This document shows positions 1 through 5,066 of a stretch of DNA of 5,066 nucleotides, in pieces. Origin of the DNA: Zeimonas sp035303885. Its GTDB lineage: Bacteria; Pseudomonadota; Gammaproteobacteria; Burkholderiales; Burkholderiaceae_E. The translations under genes were made by a program, and so were the position numbers. The stretch lies in NCBI GenBank assembly GCA_035303885.1, contig DATGRE010000265.1, positions 1-5,066 of the forward strand. The letters run 5' to 3'. Below the pieces are notes generated by a model that worked only from the letters and a program-made list of their open reading frames with translations, made no database searches and was not told the DNA's origin. Each line of letters opens with the position of its first letter. Position 1 is the stretch's first letter.

Positions 1-85
1 TTTCCTCGCGCCGGTCCCGGTCCGGCCGGGTATGCGGAATGCGTCGCCGAAGCGCCGCGGCGCGCGCGTGCGTCGCGTTTCGCCC

Positions 86-91
86 AGGAGG
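86..91 (+). promoter_or_regulatory. Ribosome binding site of the 81-aa gene
   Basis: A full AGGAGG lies 6 nt before the ATG at 98. It decides the start: the in-frame ATG at 32 would add 22 basic residues (RRGARVRRVSPRR-like), has no such site, and would place this AGGAGG inside the gene. Confidence 0.8.
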
Positions 92-97
92 ACGCTC

Positions 98-343
98 ATG
101 CCGGATCCGAACGCCGCGCCGCGCGCGCAGGAAATCGAGGAGATCTATCGCGACCTGATCCGGGGCCTCGGCCACGAACGCGTCGACGACGACAACGTCT
201 TCGAGCTCATCCGACGCGCCGAGGCCGACGGACGCCACGTGCTCGCGCAGGAGCTGCGCGAGTGGCAGTCGCCGTGCAACCCCGATGCGCCCAGCGCGAT
301 CGCGCCGGCGCCGGGCTCGAACCGGGAGAATAGGAGGCGCTGA
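98..343 (+). CDS. Small protein of unknown function upstream of Host_attach gene
   Basis: This encodes 81 aa that I do not recognise. The start at 98 is set by a perfect AGGAGG 6 nt upstream. Residues 10-56 look helical and strongly charged (EIEEIYRDLIRGLGHERVDD, then NVFELIRRAEADGRHVLAQE), suggesting two or three amphipathic helices. One cysteine follows at 60 (SPC). The last 20 residues are Pro/Ala rich and then basic, probably disordered. There is no signal peptide or membrane segment, so it should be cytosolic. The stop is 22 bp before the Host_attach start on the same strand, so co-transcription is likely. The strong ribosome site and helical core argue for a real gene; the short length and absence of a recognised family keep confidence moderate. 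Confidence 0.65.
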   Translation: MPDPNAAPRAQEIEEIYRDLIRGLGHERVDDDNVFELIRRAEADGRHVLAQELREWQSPCNPDAPSAIAPAPGSNRENRRR

Positions 344-365
344 CCGGCAACACGGAGACTGCACG

Positions 366-827
366 ATGCGAACCACCTGGGTCGTCGTGGCCGATGAAGG
401 CCTCGCCCGCATTTTCGAGATCCCCGGACGCAACGAGGATCTGGTCGAGCTCGAAACGCTCACCTACGCGCCGGCGCGTGCCGACGCAGCGGACCTGCGG
501 CGTGACGCCTACGGCCGCCGTGCCGGCGGCGGCACGCTGTCGGGCTCCTACCTGACGGCTTCGGCCGGCGAAGACGAGCTGCATCGCGAGGCGGAGCTGT
601 TCGCGCGCCGGCTCGCGCAGTGGATGCTCGAGAAGAAGCGCGCCCATGCCTTCGAGGCGTTGAAGATCGCGGCGGCGCCGCGCTTTCTCGGGTTGCTGCG
701 CAAGGCGCTCGATCCCCAGGTCGCCGACGCCGTCATCGAGGAGCTCGACAAGGACCTGGTCAACCTCGATCGGCGCACGCTCACGCAGCGCCTCGGCTCG
801 TTGCGCCCGCCGCTGCCGCCGGGCTGA
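366..827 (+). CDS. Host attachment family protein (Host_attach, PF10116)
   Basis: This encodes 153 aa, close to the usual length of the family. The ATG at 366 is preceded by GGAG with an 8-nt gap, and the N-terminus MRTTWVVVADEGLARIFEI matches the typical opening beta strand. Further family signs are a Gly/Ser-rich loop at 54-61, the helix HREAELFARRLAQWM at 73-87, AAPRFLGLLR at 103-112 and ELDKDLVNL at 126-134, the last two being the most diagnostic segments. The family was named for proteins said to be needed for attachment to host cells, but it has no secretion signal. It is related to the baeRF group, which resembles archaeal/eukaryotic release factor eRF1, so the name may mislead and the molecular role is unsettled. 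It probably shares a transcript with the 81-aa gene upstream. It ends 8 bp from the convergent yceI gene. Confidence 0.85.
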   Translation: MRTTWVVVADEGLARIFEIPGRNEDLVELETLTYAPARADAADLRRDAYGRRAGGGTLSGSYLTASAGEDELHREAELFARRLAQWMLEKKRAHAFEALKIAAAPRFLGLLRKALDPQVADAVIEELDKDLVNLDRRTLTQRLGSLRPPLPPG

Positions 828-835
828 GCGCGACG

Positions 836-1447
836 CTACGGCTGCGCGACCGCCTCGATCTGGATCAGCAGCCGCACGCGATCGGGCACGCCGCGGTCGA
901 TGCCCCAGTTCATGCCCCATTGGCTGCGCTCGATCGTCGTCTCGAAGTCGCCGCCGCAGACGCGCGCCTCCAGGATCGGCGAGTCGTAGCAGTTGAAGTT
1001 CGAGGCGTCCAGCCGTACCGGGTGCGTCGTGCCGAGCAGCGTGAGCTCGCCCACCAGCGCGGCGACGCGGTCGCCGAAGAACCGGAAATCGGTGCTGCGG
1101 AAATGCGCCTGCGGATGCCGTTCGACGTGAAGGAAGTCCTCGTTGCGCAGATGCGCGTCGAAGGACTCGATGCCCGAGCTGACCGAAGCGGTGTCGATCG
1201 TGATGTCCGCCTCTCCGCGTTTGGCCGCGGTGTCGACGATGACGAAGCCGTCCACCCGGTCGAAGCGCGCGCGCACGGTCGAGGTGTTGAAGTGCCGGAC
1301 TTCGAAGTTCACGAAAGTGTGGTTCGGCTCGACGACGTATCGGACCGGCGCGGCGGCGGCGGGCGCTGCGGCCAGCGCGGCGAGCAGCGCGAGCGCAGCG
1401 GCGGGCGCGGTTGCGGACCGGGGGTTGCGGGTGTTGCGAGCGGACAC
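836..1447 (-). CDS. YceI family protein, secreted
   Basis: This encodes 203 aa starting at GTG (1447), chosen because AAGGAG lies 7 nt upstream; no other start sits near the signal peptide. Residues 1-33 are a Sec-type signal peptide: Arg-containing n-region, Ala/Leu core (about 14-28) and an AxA site near 31-33, so the mature protein should be periplasmic. The YceI lipocalin-like barrel follows: YVVEPNHTFVNFEVRHFN from 37, RFDRVDGFVIVD (61-72), ASVSSGIESFDAHLRNEDFL (87-106), FRFFGDRVAALVGELTLLG (121-139) and RSQWGMNWGIDRGVPDRVRL (174-193). Cys153 (FNCYDSP) and Cys164 (VCGGDF) form the pair seen in one YceI subgroup and may make a disulfide. Known relatives bind long polyisoprenoid lipids or quinones in the barrel; the ligand here is unknown. 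It follows the XRE regulator after 44 bp, so the two are probably co-transcribed. The cytochrome b561 partner known from E. coli yceI is absent. Confidence 0.9.
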   Translation of the reverse strand: MSARNTRNPRSATAPAAALALLAALAAAPAAAAPVRYVVEPNHTFVNFEVRHFNTSTVRARFDRVDGFVIVDTAAKRGEADITIDTASVSSGIESFDAHLRNEDFLHVERHPQAHFRSTDFRFFGDRVAALVGELTLLGTTHPVRLDASNFNCYDSPILEARVCGGDFETTIERSQWGMNWGIDRGVPDRVRLLIQIEAVAQP

Positions 1448-1454
1448 GAGGAAT

Positions 1455-1460
1455 CTCCTT
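1455..1460 (-). promoter_or_regulatory. Ribosome binding site deciding the yceI GTG start
   Basis: AAGGAG on the minus strand, 7 nt before the GTG at 1447-1445. The open frame continues far upstream, so this site is the main argument for where YceI begins; it also places the signal peptide exactly at the N-terminus. Confidence 0.75.
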
Positions 1461-1491
1461 GGCTTGCCTGGGTTCGATGGACGGTGCGTGT

Positions 1492-2340
1492 TCAGGCGCG
1501 CCCGCGCAGCCACTGGGCGGTATGCGCGTTCGCGGGGAAGAACGACTCGATGGCGAGCTCCGAGAGCGTGACGTCGATCGGAGTGCCGAATACCGTGGTC
1601 GTGCTGAGGAAGTCGAGCACGGTGTCGCCGACGGCGAGGCGCAACGGAACGACGGCGCCGCCGGGCGGAAGTTGCGGCGCGGCGGGGGCGCGCAGTGCCA
1701 GGCCCGGCTCCGCGTCGGCCGCCTCGGGGTAGGCACGCAGCTCGTCGCGCAGTCGCAGCAGCGAATCGTCGCCGCTCGCATCGATGTCGCGCTGCAGCCG
1801 CGCGAGCAGGTGCGTGCGCCACTCGCGCAGGTTCACGATGCGCGGCGCGAGCCCTTGCGGATGCAGGCTCAGGCGCAGCACGTTGACCGGCGGCGCCAGC
1901 AGCGAGGCGTCGACGCCTTCGAGCAGCGGCGCGACCGCGGCGTTGGCGTGCAGCATCGACCAGCCGCGATCGACGGCGAGCGCCGGATACGGCTCGTGCC
2001 CGGCGAGCACGAGCTCGACGGCTTCGCGGGCGGCGCGCAACGCCGGATCGTCGAGCCGGCGTTCGGCGTAGACGGGGGCGTAGCCGGCTGCGACGAACAG
2101 CCGGTTTCGTTCGCGCAGCGGCACGGCGAGTCGCTCCGCCAGCTGCAGCAGCATCTCCCTGCCCGGGCGCGCGCGGCCGGTCTCGACGAAGCTCAGGTGC
2201 CGGGTCGAGATCCCCGCGTCGCAGGCGAGCTCGAGCTGGCTCAGTCGCCGACGCCGTCGCCATTCCCGCAGCAGCGCGCCGACGGGCGCGCCCGATGCGC
2301 GTGCGGGTGCGACGCCGGCGGCGGGCGGGAGGGTGTTCAT
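1492..2340 (-). CDS. XRE-family regulator with MmyB-like ligand-binding domain
   Basis: This encodes 282 aa. Residues 20-75 are an XRE/Cro-type helix-turn-helix: LLREWRRRRRLSQLELA (23-39), recognition segment GISTRHLSFVETGRARPG (43-60), then LLQLAERLAVPLRERNRLFV (64-83) and AAGYAPVY, a linker typical of this regulator type. Residues about 100-275 match the MmyB/MltR ligand-binding domain (PF17765), for example VDRGWSMLHANAAVAPLLEG. That domain is PAS-like, and from memory a structure of a Chloroflexus member held a fatty acid. Family members usually act as single-component regulators; the ligand here is not known. I see no Shine-Dalgarno before the ATG at 2340. A weak TATCGT (2353-2348, minus strand) 7 nt upstream could be a -10 of a leaderless transcript, which is only a guess. 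The palindrome at 2376-2392 is its likely operator. Downstream yceI is probably co-transcribed. Confidence 0.92.
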   Translation of the reverse strand: MNTLPPAAGVAPARASGAPVGALLREWRRRRRLSQLELACDAGISTRHLSFVETGRARPGREMLLQLAERLAVPLRERNRLFVAAGYAPVYAERRLDDPALRAAREAVELVLAGHEPYPALAVDRGWSMLHANAAVAPLLEGVDASLLAPPVNVLRLSLHPQGLAPRIVNLREWRTHLLARLQRDIDASGDDSLLRLRDELRAYPEAADAEPGLALRAPAAPQLPPGGAVVPLRLAVGDTVLDFLSTTTVFGTPIDVTLSELAIESFFPANAHTAQWLRGRA

Positions 2341-2375
2341 GGTCGCGACGATAGCGTGAACCCGGCGGTCGTCCC

Positions 2376-2392
2376 ATTACCTCGCAGGTAAT
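2376..2392. promoter_or_regulatory. Perfect palindrome, candidate operator of the XRE regulator
   Basis: ATTACCT-CGC-AGGTAAT: 7-bp arms, perfectly complementary, around a 3-bp spacer. It is one of very few AT-rich stretches in the window. It lies in the divergent intergenic region, 35 bp before the XRE regulator start and 90 bp before the four-helix membrane protein start. The size and symmetry fit a site for a dimeric helix-turn-helix protein. That the neighbouring regulator binds it, and that it controls both directions, is inference. I found no second copy upstream of the other genes in the window. Confidence 0.7.
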
Positions 2393-2471
2393 CGACTCGA
2401 CGCACGCAGGGCGCGACAGTGGTCGCACGGAACGCGATGGCGTCCGCATCCTCGAAACCCGAACGCCCTCC

Positions 2472-2477
2472 AGGAGG
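2472..2477 (+). promoter_or_regulatory. Ribosome binding site of the four-helix membrane protein
   Basis: Full AGGAGG (followed by T) 5 nt before the ATG at 2483. It contrasts with the divergent XRE gene, which has no visible site, and suggests strong translation once this gene is transcribed. The roughly 80 bp between the palindrome and this site hold no promoter I can call with confidence. Confidence 0.75.
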
Positions 2478-2482
2478 TATTC

Positions 2483-2896
2483 ATGTCCGCGCCCGGTTCG
2501 CTTCTTCGTTCCCCGTCGTTGCTGAAGTATGCGTTGATCGGCGACGCGCTCGCCAGCGGCGCCGCCGGCCTGGTGCTCGTCGCGGCCGCCGCTCCGCTCG
2601 CGGGATGGCTCGGTCTGCCCGAGACGCTGCTGCGGCTGGCGGGCGAGAGCCTGCTGCCCTTCGCGCTGATCGTCGCGTGGGTCGGCACGCGCGCCGTGCC
2701 GCCGCGGGCCGCCGCATGGGCGATCGTCGCCTACAACGCCGTCTGGATCGTCGAGAGCTTCGCGCTGCTGCTGTTCGGCGGATATTCGCCGACGTCGCTC
2801 GGCGTCGCCTTCGTCGTTGCGCAGGCGATCGTCGCGGGGGTCTTTGCCGAGCTGCAGGTGTTCGGCCTGCGCGCATCGCGCATCGCGGCCGCCTGA
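2483..2896 (+). CDS. Small four-helix integral membrane protein, function unknown
   Basis: This encodes 137 aa starting at an ATG with an excellent ribosome site. Four hydrophobic segments are visible at about 17-41, 52-70, 76-99 and 104-128, separated by short loops (WLGLPETLLR; GTRAVPPRAA; GGYSPTS), so it should be an inner-membrane protein with both ends on the same side. The first loop carries the Arg-rich N-terminus. Polar residues sit in or near the helices: Glu55, Asn85, Glu91, Gln114 and Glu123, with Trp66, Trp79 and Trp88; they could line a pocket. I have an impression of similar proteins in other high-GC proteobacteria but cannot assign a named family or function. It is divergent from the XRE regulator across a 142-bp region holding the palindrome, so it is probably a target of that regulator. 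A stem-loop follows the stop. Confidence 0.85.
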   Translation: MSAPGSLLRSPSLLKYALIGDALASGAAGLVLVAAAAPLAGWLGLPETLLRLAGESLLPFALIVAWVGTRAVPPRAAAWAIVAYNAVWIVESFALLLFGGYSPTSLGVAFVVAQAIVAGVFAELQVFGLRASRIAAA

Positions 2897-2898
2897 GC

Positions 2899-2918
2899 GC
2901 TTCCGGCGTGCCGGAGGC
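2899..2918 (+). terminator. Stem-loop directly after the four-helix gene
   Basis: GCTTCCGGC and GCCGGAGGC face each other around a short loop: 8 pairs (2899-2906 with 2911-2918) including one G-U, with a CGTG tetraloop. It begins 2 nt after the stop codon. No T-run follows, so it may be an incomplete terminator or a 3'-end stabilising hairpin. Confidence 0.4.
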
Positions 2919-2920
2919 CA

Positions 2921-2958
2921 TGGCGACGCCCGCCCTCCCGCAGGGGCGGGCATCGTCA
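2921..2958. terminator. Long stem-loop between convergent genes, candidate bidirectional terminator
   Basis: The core GCCCGCCC (2928-2935) pairs perfectly with GGGCGGGC (2944-2951). Beyond one C-A mismatch the stem continues with TGGCGA against TCGTCA (one G-U), giving arms of about 15 nt. It lies between two convergent genes, and its right arm contains the stop codon of the minus-strand FAD enzyme. No T-tract is present on either side, so classical intrinsic termination is uncertain; in GC-rich genomes strong hairpins without a T-run often mark gene ends. Confidence 0.5.
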
Positions 2959-4128
2959 CCCGTTCGTCGCGGGTCGCGGGCGTCGCAGCCGACGCGGCGA
3001 CAGTGTCGTCTCGGTGACGCCGGCGGCCCGCAGGTCCTCCGGAATCGGCTCGTGGCGCGCGAGCGCGCCGACGATCCGGGACAACGCCGGAGCCGTCTGG
3101 ATTCCGTAGCCGCCTTGCCCGACCAGCCAGAAGAAGTCCGCGGCGGCGGCGTCGTAGCCGACGACCGGCGTGCGATCCGGCGCGAAGGTGCGCAATCCCG
3201 CCCACTTGCGCTCGATGCGCGTGATCGGAAAGCGCACTGCTTCTTCGATCCGTGCGGCGGCGGTCGCGACGTCGAGTTCCTCGGGTTGCGCATCGCAGGG
3301 CGGGCAATCGGTCTCGTCGGCCGGCGAACCGAGCAGCTTCCCGGCGTCGGGCTTGAAATAGAAGCGCTCGTCGATGTCGACGACGACGGGCGCGTCGCGC
3401 AGATCGAACTCGGGTGGGGCCGGGAAGAGGATCGCCGTGCGCCGCTTCGGCTCGAGTCCGACGCGGGCGACGCCGGCCCGTTGCGCGATCTCGTCGCCCC
3501 AGGCGCCGGCGGCGTTCACCAGCACGCGCGCATCGAAGCGTTCCCCGCGCCGCGTGCGGACGCGCCAGCGCCCATCGACGCGTTCGATGTCCTCGACCTC
3601 GGCGTCGCTCGCGATGCGCGCGCCGTTGCGCTGCGCGGCGCGCAGGAAGCCGCGGTGCAGCGCATCGACGTCGAGATCCGCTCCGCCCGGCTCGTGGACC
3701 GCGCCCGCGGCGTAGCCTTCGCGCAGCATCGGCGCGCGCCGCAGCGTCCCGGCGGCGTCGAGACGCTCGAGTTCCGGCACCATCACGCGCGCGTGCTCGA
3801 ACCATTCGTCGAGTCGCGCGAGGCGCGCGGCGGTGGCGATGTACAGCCAGGCGCGCGGCGACCACAGCGGATGCTCGGCGAAGCCGTCGGGCGGGCGCTC
3901 GAAGAACGGGCGACTCGCCCGCGTGAGCGCACGGACCGTGTCGTTGCCGTAGTTCTCGGAGAAGACGGCCGCGGAGCGGCCGGTCGAGTGGTAGCCCGGT
4001 TGCGCTTCGCGCTCGAGCAGCACGACGTCGGCGGGCGGAGCCGTGCCGCCGGGCTGCGACAGCGACCATGCGGCGCCCGCTCCGGCGATTCCGCCACCGA
4101 CGATCAGGAAGTCGATCGGCCCGGTCAC
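2956..4128 (-). CDS. FAD-dependent amine/amino-acid dehydrogenase, DauA-like (DAO family)
   Basis: This encodes 390 aa starting at GTG (4128), with GGAG 6 nt upstream. It is full length. The N-terminal FAD site is IVGGGIAGAGAAWSL (9-23) with Glu39 ending the second strand (VVLLERE). The DAO domain (PF01266) runs through to about 365. From memory the protein is closely similar to Pseudomonas aeruginosa D-arginine dehydrogenase DauA: EAQPGYHSTGRSAA (41-54), LVNAAGAWGDEIA (203-215), LEPKRR (225-230), FYFKPDAGKLLGSPA (256-270), KWAGLRTF (308-315) and GQGGYGIQT (336-344). Such enzymes oxidise D-amino acids to imino acids, passing electrons to the respiratory chain or an unknown acceptor. Tyr60, Arg230, Tyr257 and Arg313 match substrate carboxylate-binding residues, but DauA Glu87 is Trp94 here and His48 is Val55, so arginine is probably not the substrate. 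Its upstream neighbour, 69 bp away, is a membrane Gate protein. It could also act on another cyclic or hydrophobic amine; I am sure of the family, not of the substrate. Confidence 0.9.
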   Translation of the reverse strand: MTGPIDFLIVGGGIAGAGAAWSLSQPGGTAPPADVVLLEREAQPGYHSTGRSAAVFSENYGNDTVRALTRASRPFFERPPDGFAEHPLWSPRAWLYIATAARLARLDEWFEHARVMVPELERLDAAGTLRRAPMLREGYAAGAVHEPGGADLDVDALHRGFLRAAQRNGARIASDAEVEDIERVDGRWRVRTRRGERFDARVLVNAAGAWGDEIAQRAGVARVGLEPKRRTAILFPAPPEFDLRDAPVVVDIDERFYFKPDAGKLLGSPADETDCPPCDAQPEELDVATAAARIEEAVRFPITRIERKWAGLRTFAPDRTPVVGYDAAAADFFWLVGQGGYGIQTAPALSRIVGALARHEPIPEDLRAAGVTETTLSPRRLRRPRPATNG

Positions 4129-4134
4129 CCCCGG

Positions 4135-4138
4135 CTCC
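4135..4138 (-). promoter_or_regulatory. Ribosome binding site deciding the GTG start of the FAD enzyme
   Basis: GGAG on the minus strand, 6 nt before the GTG at 4128-4126. The GTG start gives the correct distance to the GxGxxG FAD motif (Gly11 onward), and no ATG is available nearby in frame. The rest of the 69-bp gap (4129-4197) shows no promoter or terminator I can support. Confidence 0.6.
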
Positions 4139-4197
4139 GGCGCAGGACAGCGGGCTCGATGCGCGCGTGCCGCGCCGATCGCTTCATGCCCGCCCGA

Positions 4198-5066
4198 TCA
4201 GCTCGCCGCGGGGATTCCCGCGACCGGCGCCTTCGATTCCGGCGCGCCCAGGAGCCGGGCGAGCGCCGCGATCAGCACGAGCGTGACGGCGACGCGTCCG
4301 ACGAGGACGATCCACAGATTCGCGCCGATCGCGAGCAACAGGACGGTGTCCTCGATCAGCGCGTGCGACAGCGACAGCCAGGCGAGCGCGAGGAAGCGGG
4401 TCCGCTCGTCGAACTGCTGCTTCTCCGATTCCTCGATGATCAGCGCACCGCCGTAGGTGAGTCCCAGCAGGACGCCGACCGTCGTGACGGGCGCCGCCCG
4501 CGCGTCGAGTCCGGAGAAGCGCAGCAGCGGCGTGAGCGCCCGCGTCACGCGTCGCGTGACGCCGATGCGCTCGAAGCCGTCGAGCAGCACGAGCAGCGCG
4601 ACCAGGATCGCGAAGGTGACCACGAGCGACAGTGCGGTGGACTGCGCCCACGCCCACAGGCCGTTCTCGTCGCCGACCGGTGCCGATGCCTGCATCCAGG
4701 CGAGCGACACCGGCTCGTCCATCACCCCGGTGAGGCGGCTCAGCCAGGCGACCGCGCCGCCGTAGGCGAGCGCGACGGCCACGCGCAGCGCGCCGGTCGC
4801 CCAGAAGCTCGCGCCCGCCCGGCGCACGATCGACTGCTCGACGGGCAGCGCGTGCGCGAACAGCAGCATCGCGCACAGCGCGCTCAACTGCCCCGCCGTG
4901 AAGTCGAGTTGCGTCGCCAGCCCGATCATCGCGGCGATCGCGCCGTAGATGCCGACGAAGGCCCCGGTGATCCAGACGAGCCCGGCCTCGGGAGGCAGCG
5001 CGAGCCACGCCATCGCCGGCGCGATCGCGTGGCCGAGCGCGTCGATCCAGCCCCAATGCTGCGCCA
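4198..5066 (-). CDS. Nucleoside recognition (Gate) domain membrane protein, N-terminus cut by window edge
   Basis: The frame is open to the right edge. Upstream of the ATG at 5013 it still reads AQHWGWIDALGHAIAPA, which looks coding and runs straight into AWLALPPEAGLVWITG, so the true start lies outside. At least 288 residues are visible. Counting from the Met at 5013, hydrophobic segments lie at about 12-33, 42-57, 70-92, 122-144, 175-193, 206-229 and 233-255. The second half carries the family signature GLTYGGALIIEE (184-195) and SLSHALIEDT (214-223), as in Gate/nucleoside recognition proteins (PF07670). Known relatives include SpmA/SpmB and the FeoB gate; transport of a small polar solute is presumed but the substrate is unknown. 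The first half repeats the same pattern at a fixed offset of 163 residues (HALPVEQ at 54-60). It precedes the FAD enzyme gene by 69 bp on the same strand and may share its transcript. Confidence 0.8.
   Translation of the reverse strand, partial: AQHWGWIDALGHAIAPAMAWLALPPEAGLVWITGAFVGIYGAIAAMIGLATQLDFTAGQLSALCAMLLFAHALPVEQSIVRRAGASFWATGALRVAVALAYGGAVAWLSRLTGVMDEPVSLAWMQASAPVGDENGLWAWAQSTALSLVVTFAILVALLVLLDGFERIGVTRRVTRALTPLLRFSGLDARAAPVTTVGVLLGLTYGGALIIEESEKQQFDERTRFLALAWLSLSHALIEDTVLLLAIGANLWIVLVGRVAVTLVLIAALARLLGAPESKAPVAGIPAAS

Noticed and set aside
16..30. Possible small hairpin CCCGG-TCCGG-CCGGG at the left edge
   Set aside because: Only 5 pairs of pure G/C in GC-rich DNA, with no T-run. 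The upstream gene is not visible, so it cannot be called a terminator.
285..365. Upstream in-frame ATG at 285 as the start of the Host_attach gene
   Set aside because: It would add 27 Arg-rich residues overlapping the 81-aa gene. The ATG at 366 has a ribosome site and begins exactly at the conserved first strand.
207..1781. A minus-strand open frame of 524 codons opposite the Host_attach gene and overlapping yceI
   Set aside because: Its translation is Arg/Pro/Ala-rich with no recognisable domain, while the frames with clear families occupy the same DNA.
620..2391. Long plus-strand open frames (620-1732 and 1411-2391) opposite yceI and the XRE gene
   Set aside because: They are complementary-strand shadows of two well-supported minus-strand genes, lack good ribosome sites and match no family I know.
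2377..3293. Minus-strand open frames opposite the four-helix membrane gene
   Set aside because: Their translations are Arg/Ser/Pro-rich, and the plus-strand frame has a perfect ribosome site and a coherent four-helix pattern.
836..4069. A continuous minus-strand open frame of 1077 codons
   Set aside because: Only its last 203 codons are a real gene (yceI). The remainder crosses the XRE regulator and FAD enzyme in a different frame and overlaps the plus-strand membrane gene; its translation is Arg/Ala-rich low-complexity sequence typical of off-frame reading in GC-rich DNA.
4542..4562. Perfect 9-bp inverted repeat GCGTCACGC-GTC-GCGTGACGC
   Set aside because: It lies inside the Gate gene and is explained by the repeated peptide VTR-R-VTR. 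There is no promoter context, so an operator role is not supported.
1..5066. Searched for tRNA, rRNA, riboswitch, CRISPR, insertion-sequence ends and attachment-site repeats
   Set aside because: No cloverleaf, conserved RNA core, regularly spaced repeats, transposase or paired terminal repeats were seen by eye; a computed search (tRNAscan, Infernal) would be needed to exclude weak cases.

Overview
The window is GC-rich (roughly 70% by eye) and densely coded. It looks like ordinary chromosome of a high-GC proteobacterium, probably beta or gamma. The reasons are a Host_attach (PF10116) protein, a secreted YceI protein with a cysteine pair, and an oxidoreductase very close to Pseudomonas D-arginine dehydrogenase. 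This placement is inference from gene families; no rRNA, tRNA, mobile element or CRISPR array is visible.

Layout. (1) 98-827, plus strand: an unrecognised 81-aa protein followed after 22 bp by a Host_attach family protein, probably one transcript. (2) 836-2340, minus strand: an XRE/MmyB-type regulator followed by a secreted YceI protein, probably co-transcribed. The yceI stop lies only 8 bp from the stop of the convergent Host_attach gene. (3) 2341-2482: a divergent control region with a perfect AT-rich palindrome, ATTACCTCGCAGGTAAT. (4) 2483-2896, plus strand: a small four-helix membrane protein of unknown function. (5) 2899-2958: two stem-loops between convergent genes. (6) 2956-5066, minus strand: a nucleoside-recognition (Gate) membrane protein, cut by the right edge, followed by a DauA-like FAD amine/amino-acid dehydrogenase.

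How they may work together. The regulator, YceI and the four-helix protein form a divergent module around one operator-like palindrome, which suggests a single ligand-responsive switch. MmyB-type regulators and YceI proteins are both linked to lipid-like ligands in known relatives, so an envelope-lipid role is a reasonable but untested guess. The DauA-like enzyme keeps the residues that hold the amino-acid carboxylate but has lost the acidic residue that selects arginine, so its substrate probably differs. Its upstream neighbour, the Gate protein, contains a gap-free internal duplication of about 75 residues. I see no clearly new large system. The best leads are the palindrome-centred module, the altered substrate pocket and the duplicated Gate protein.
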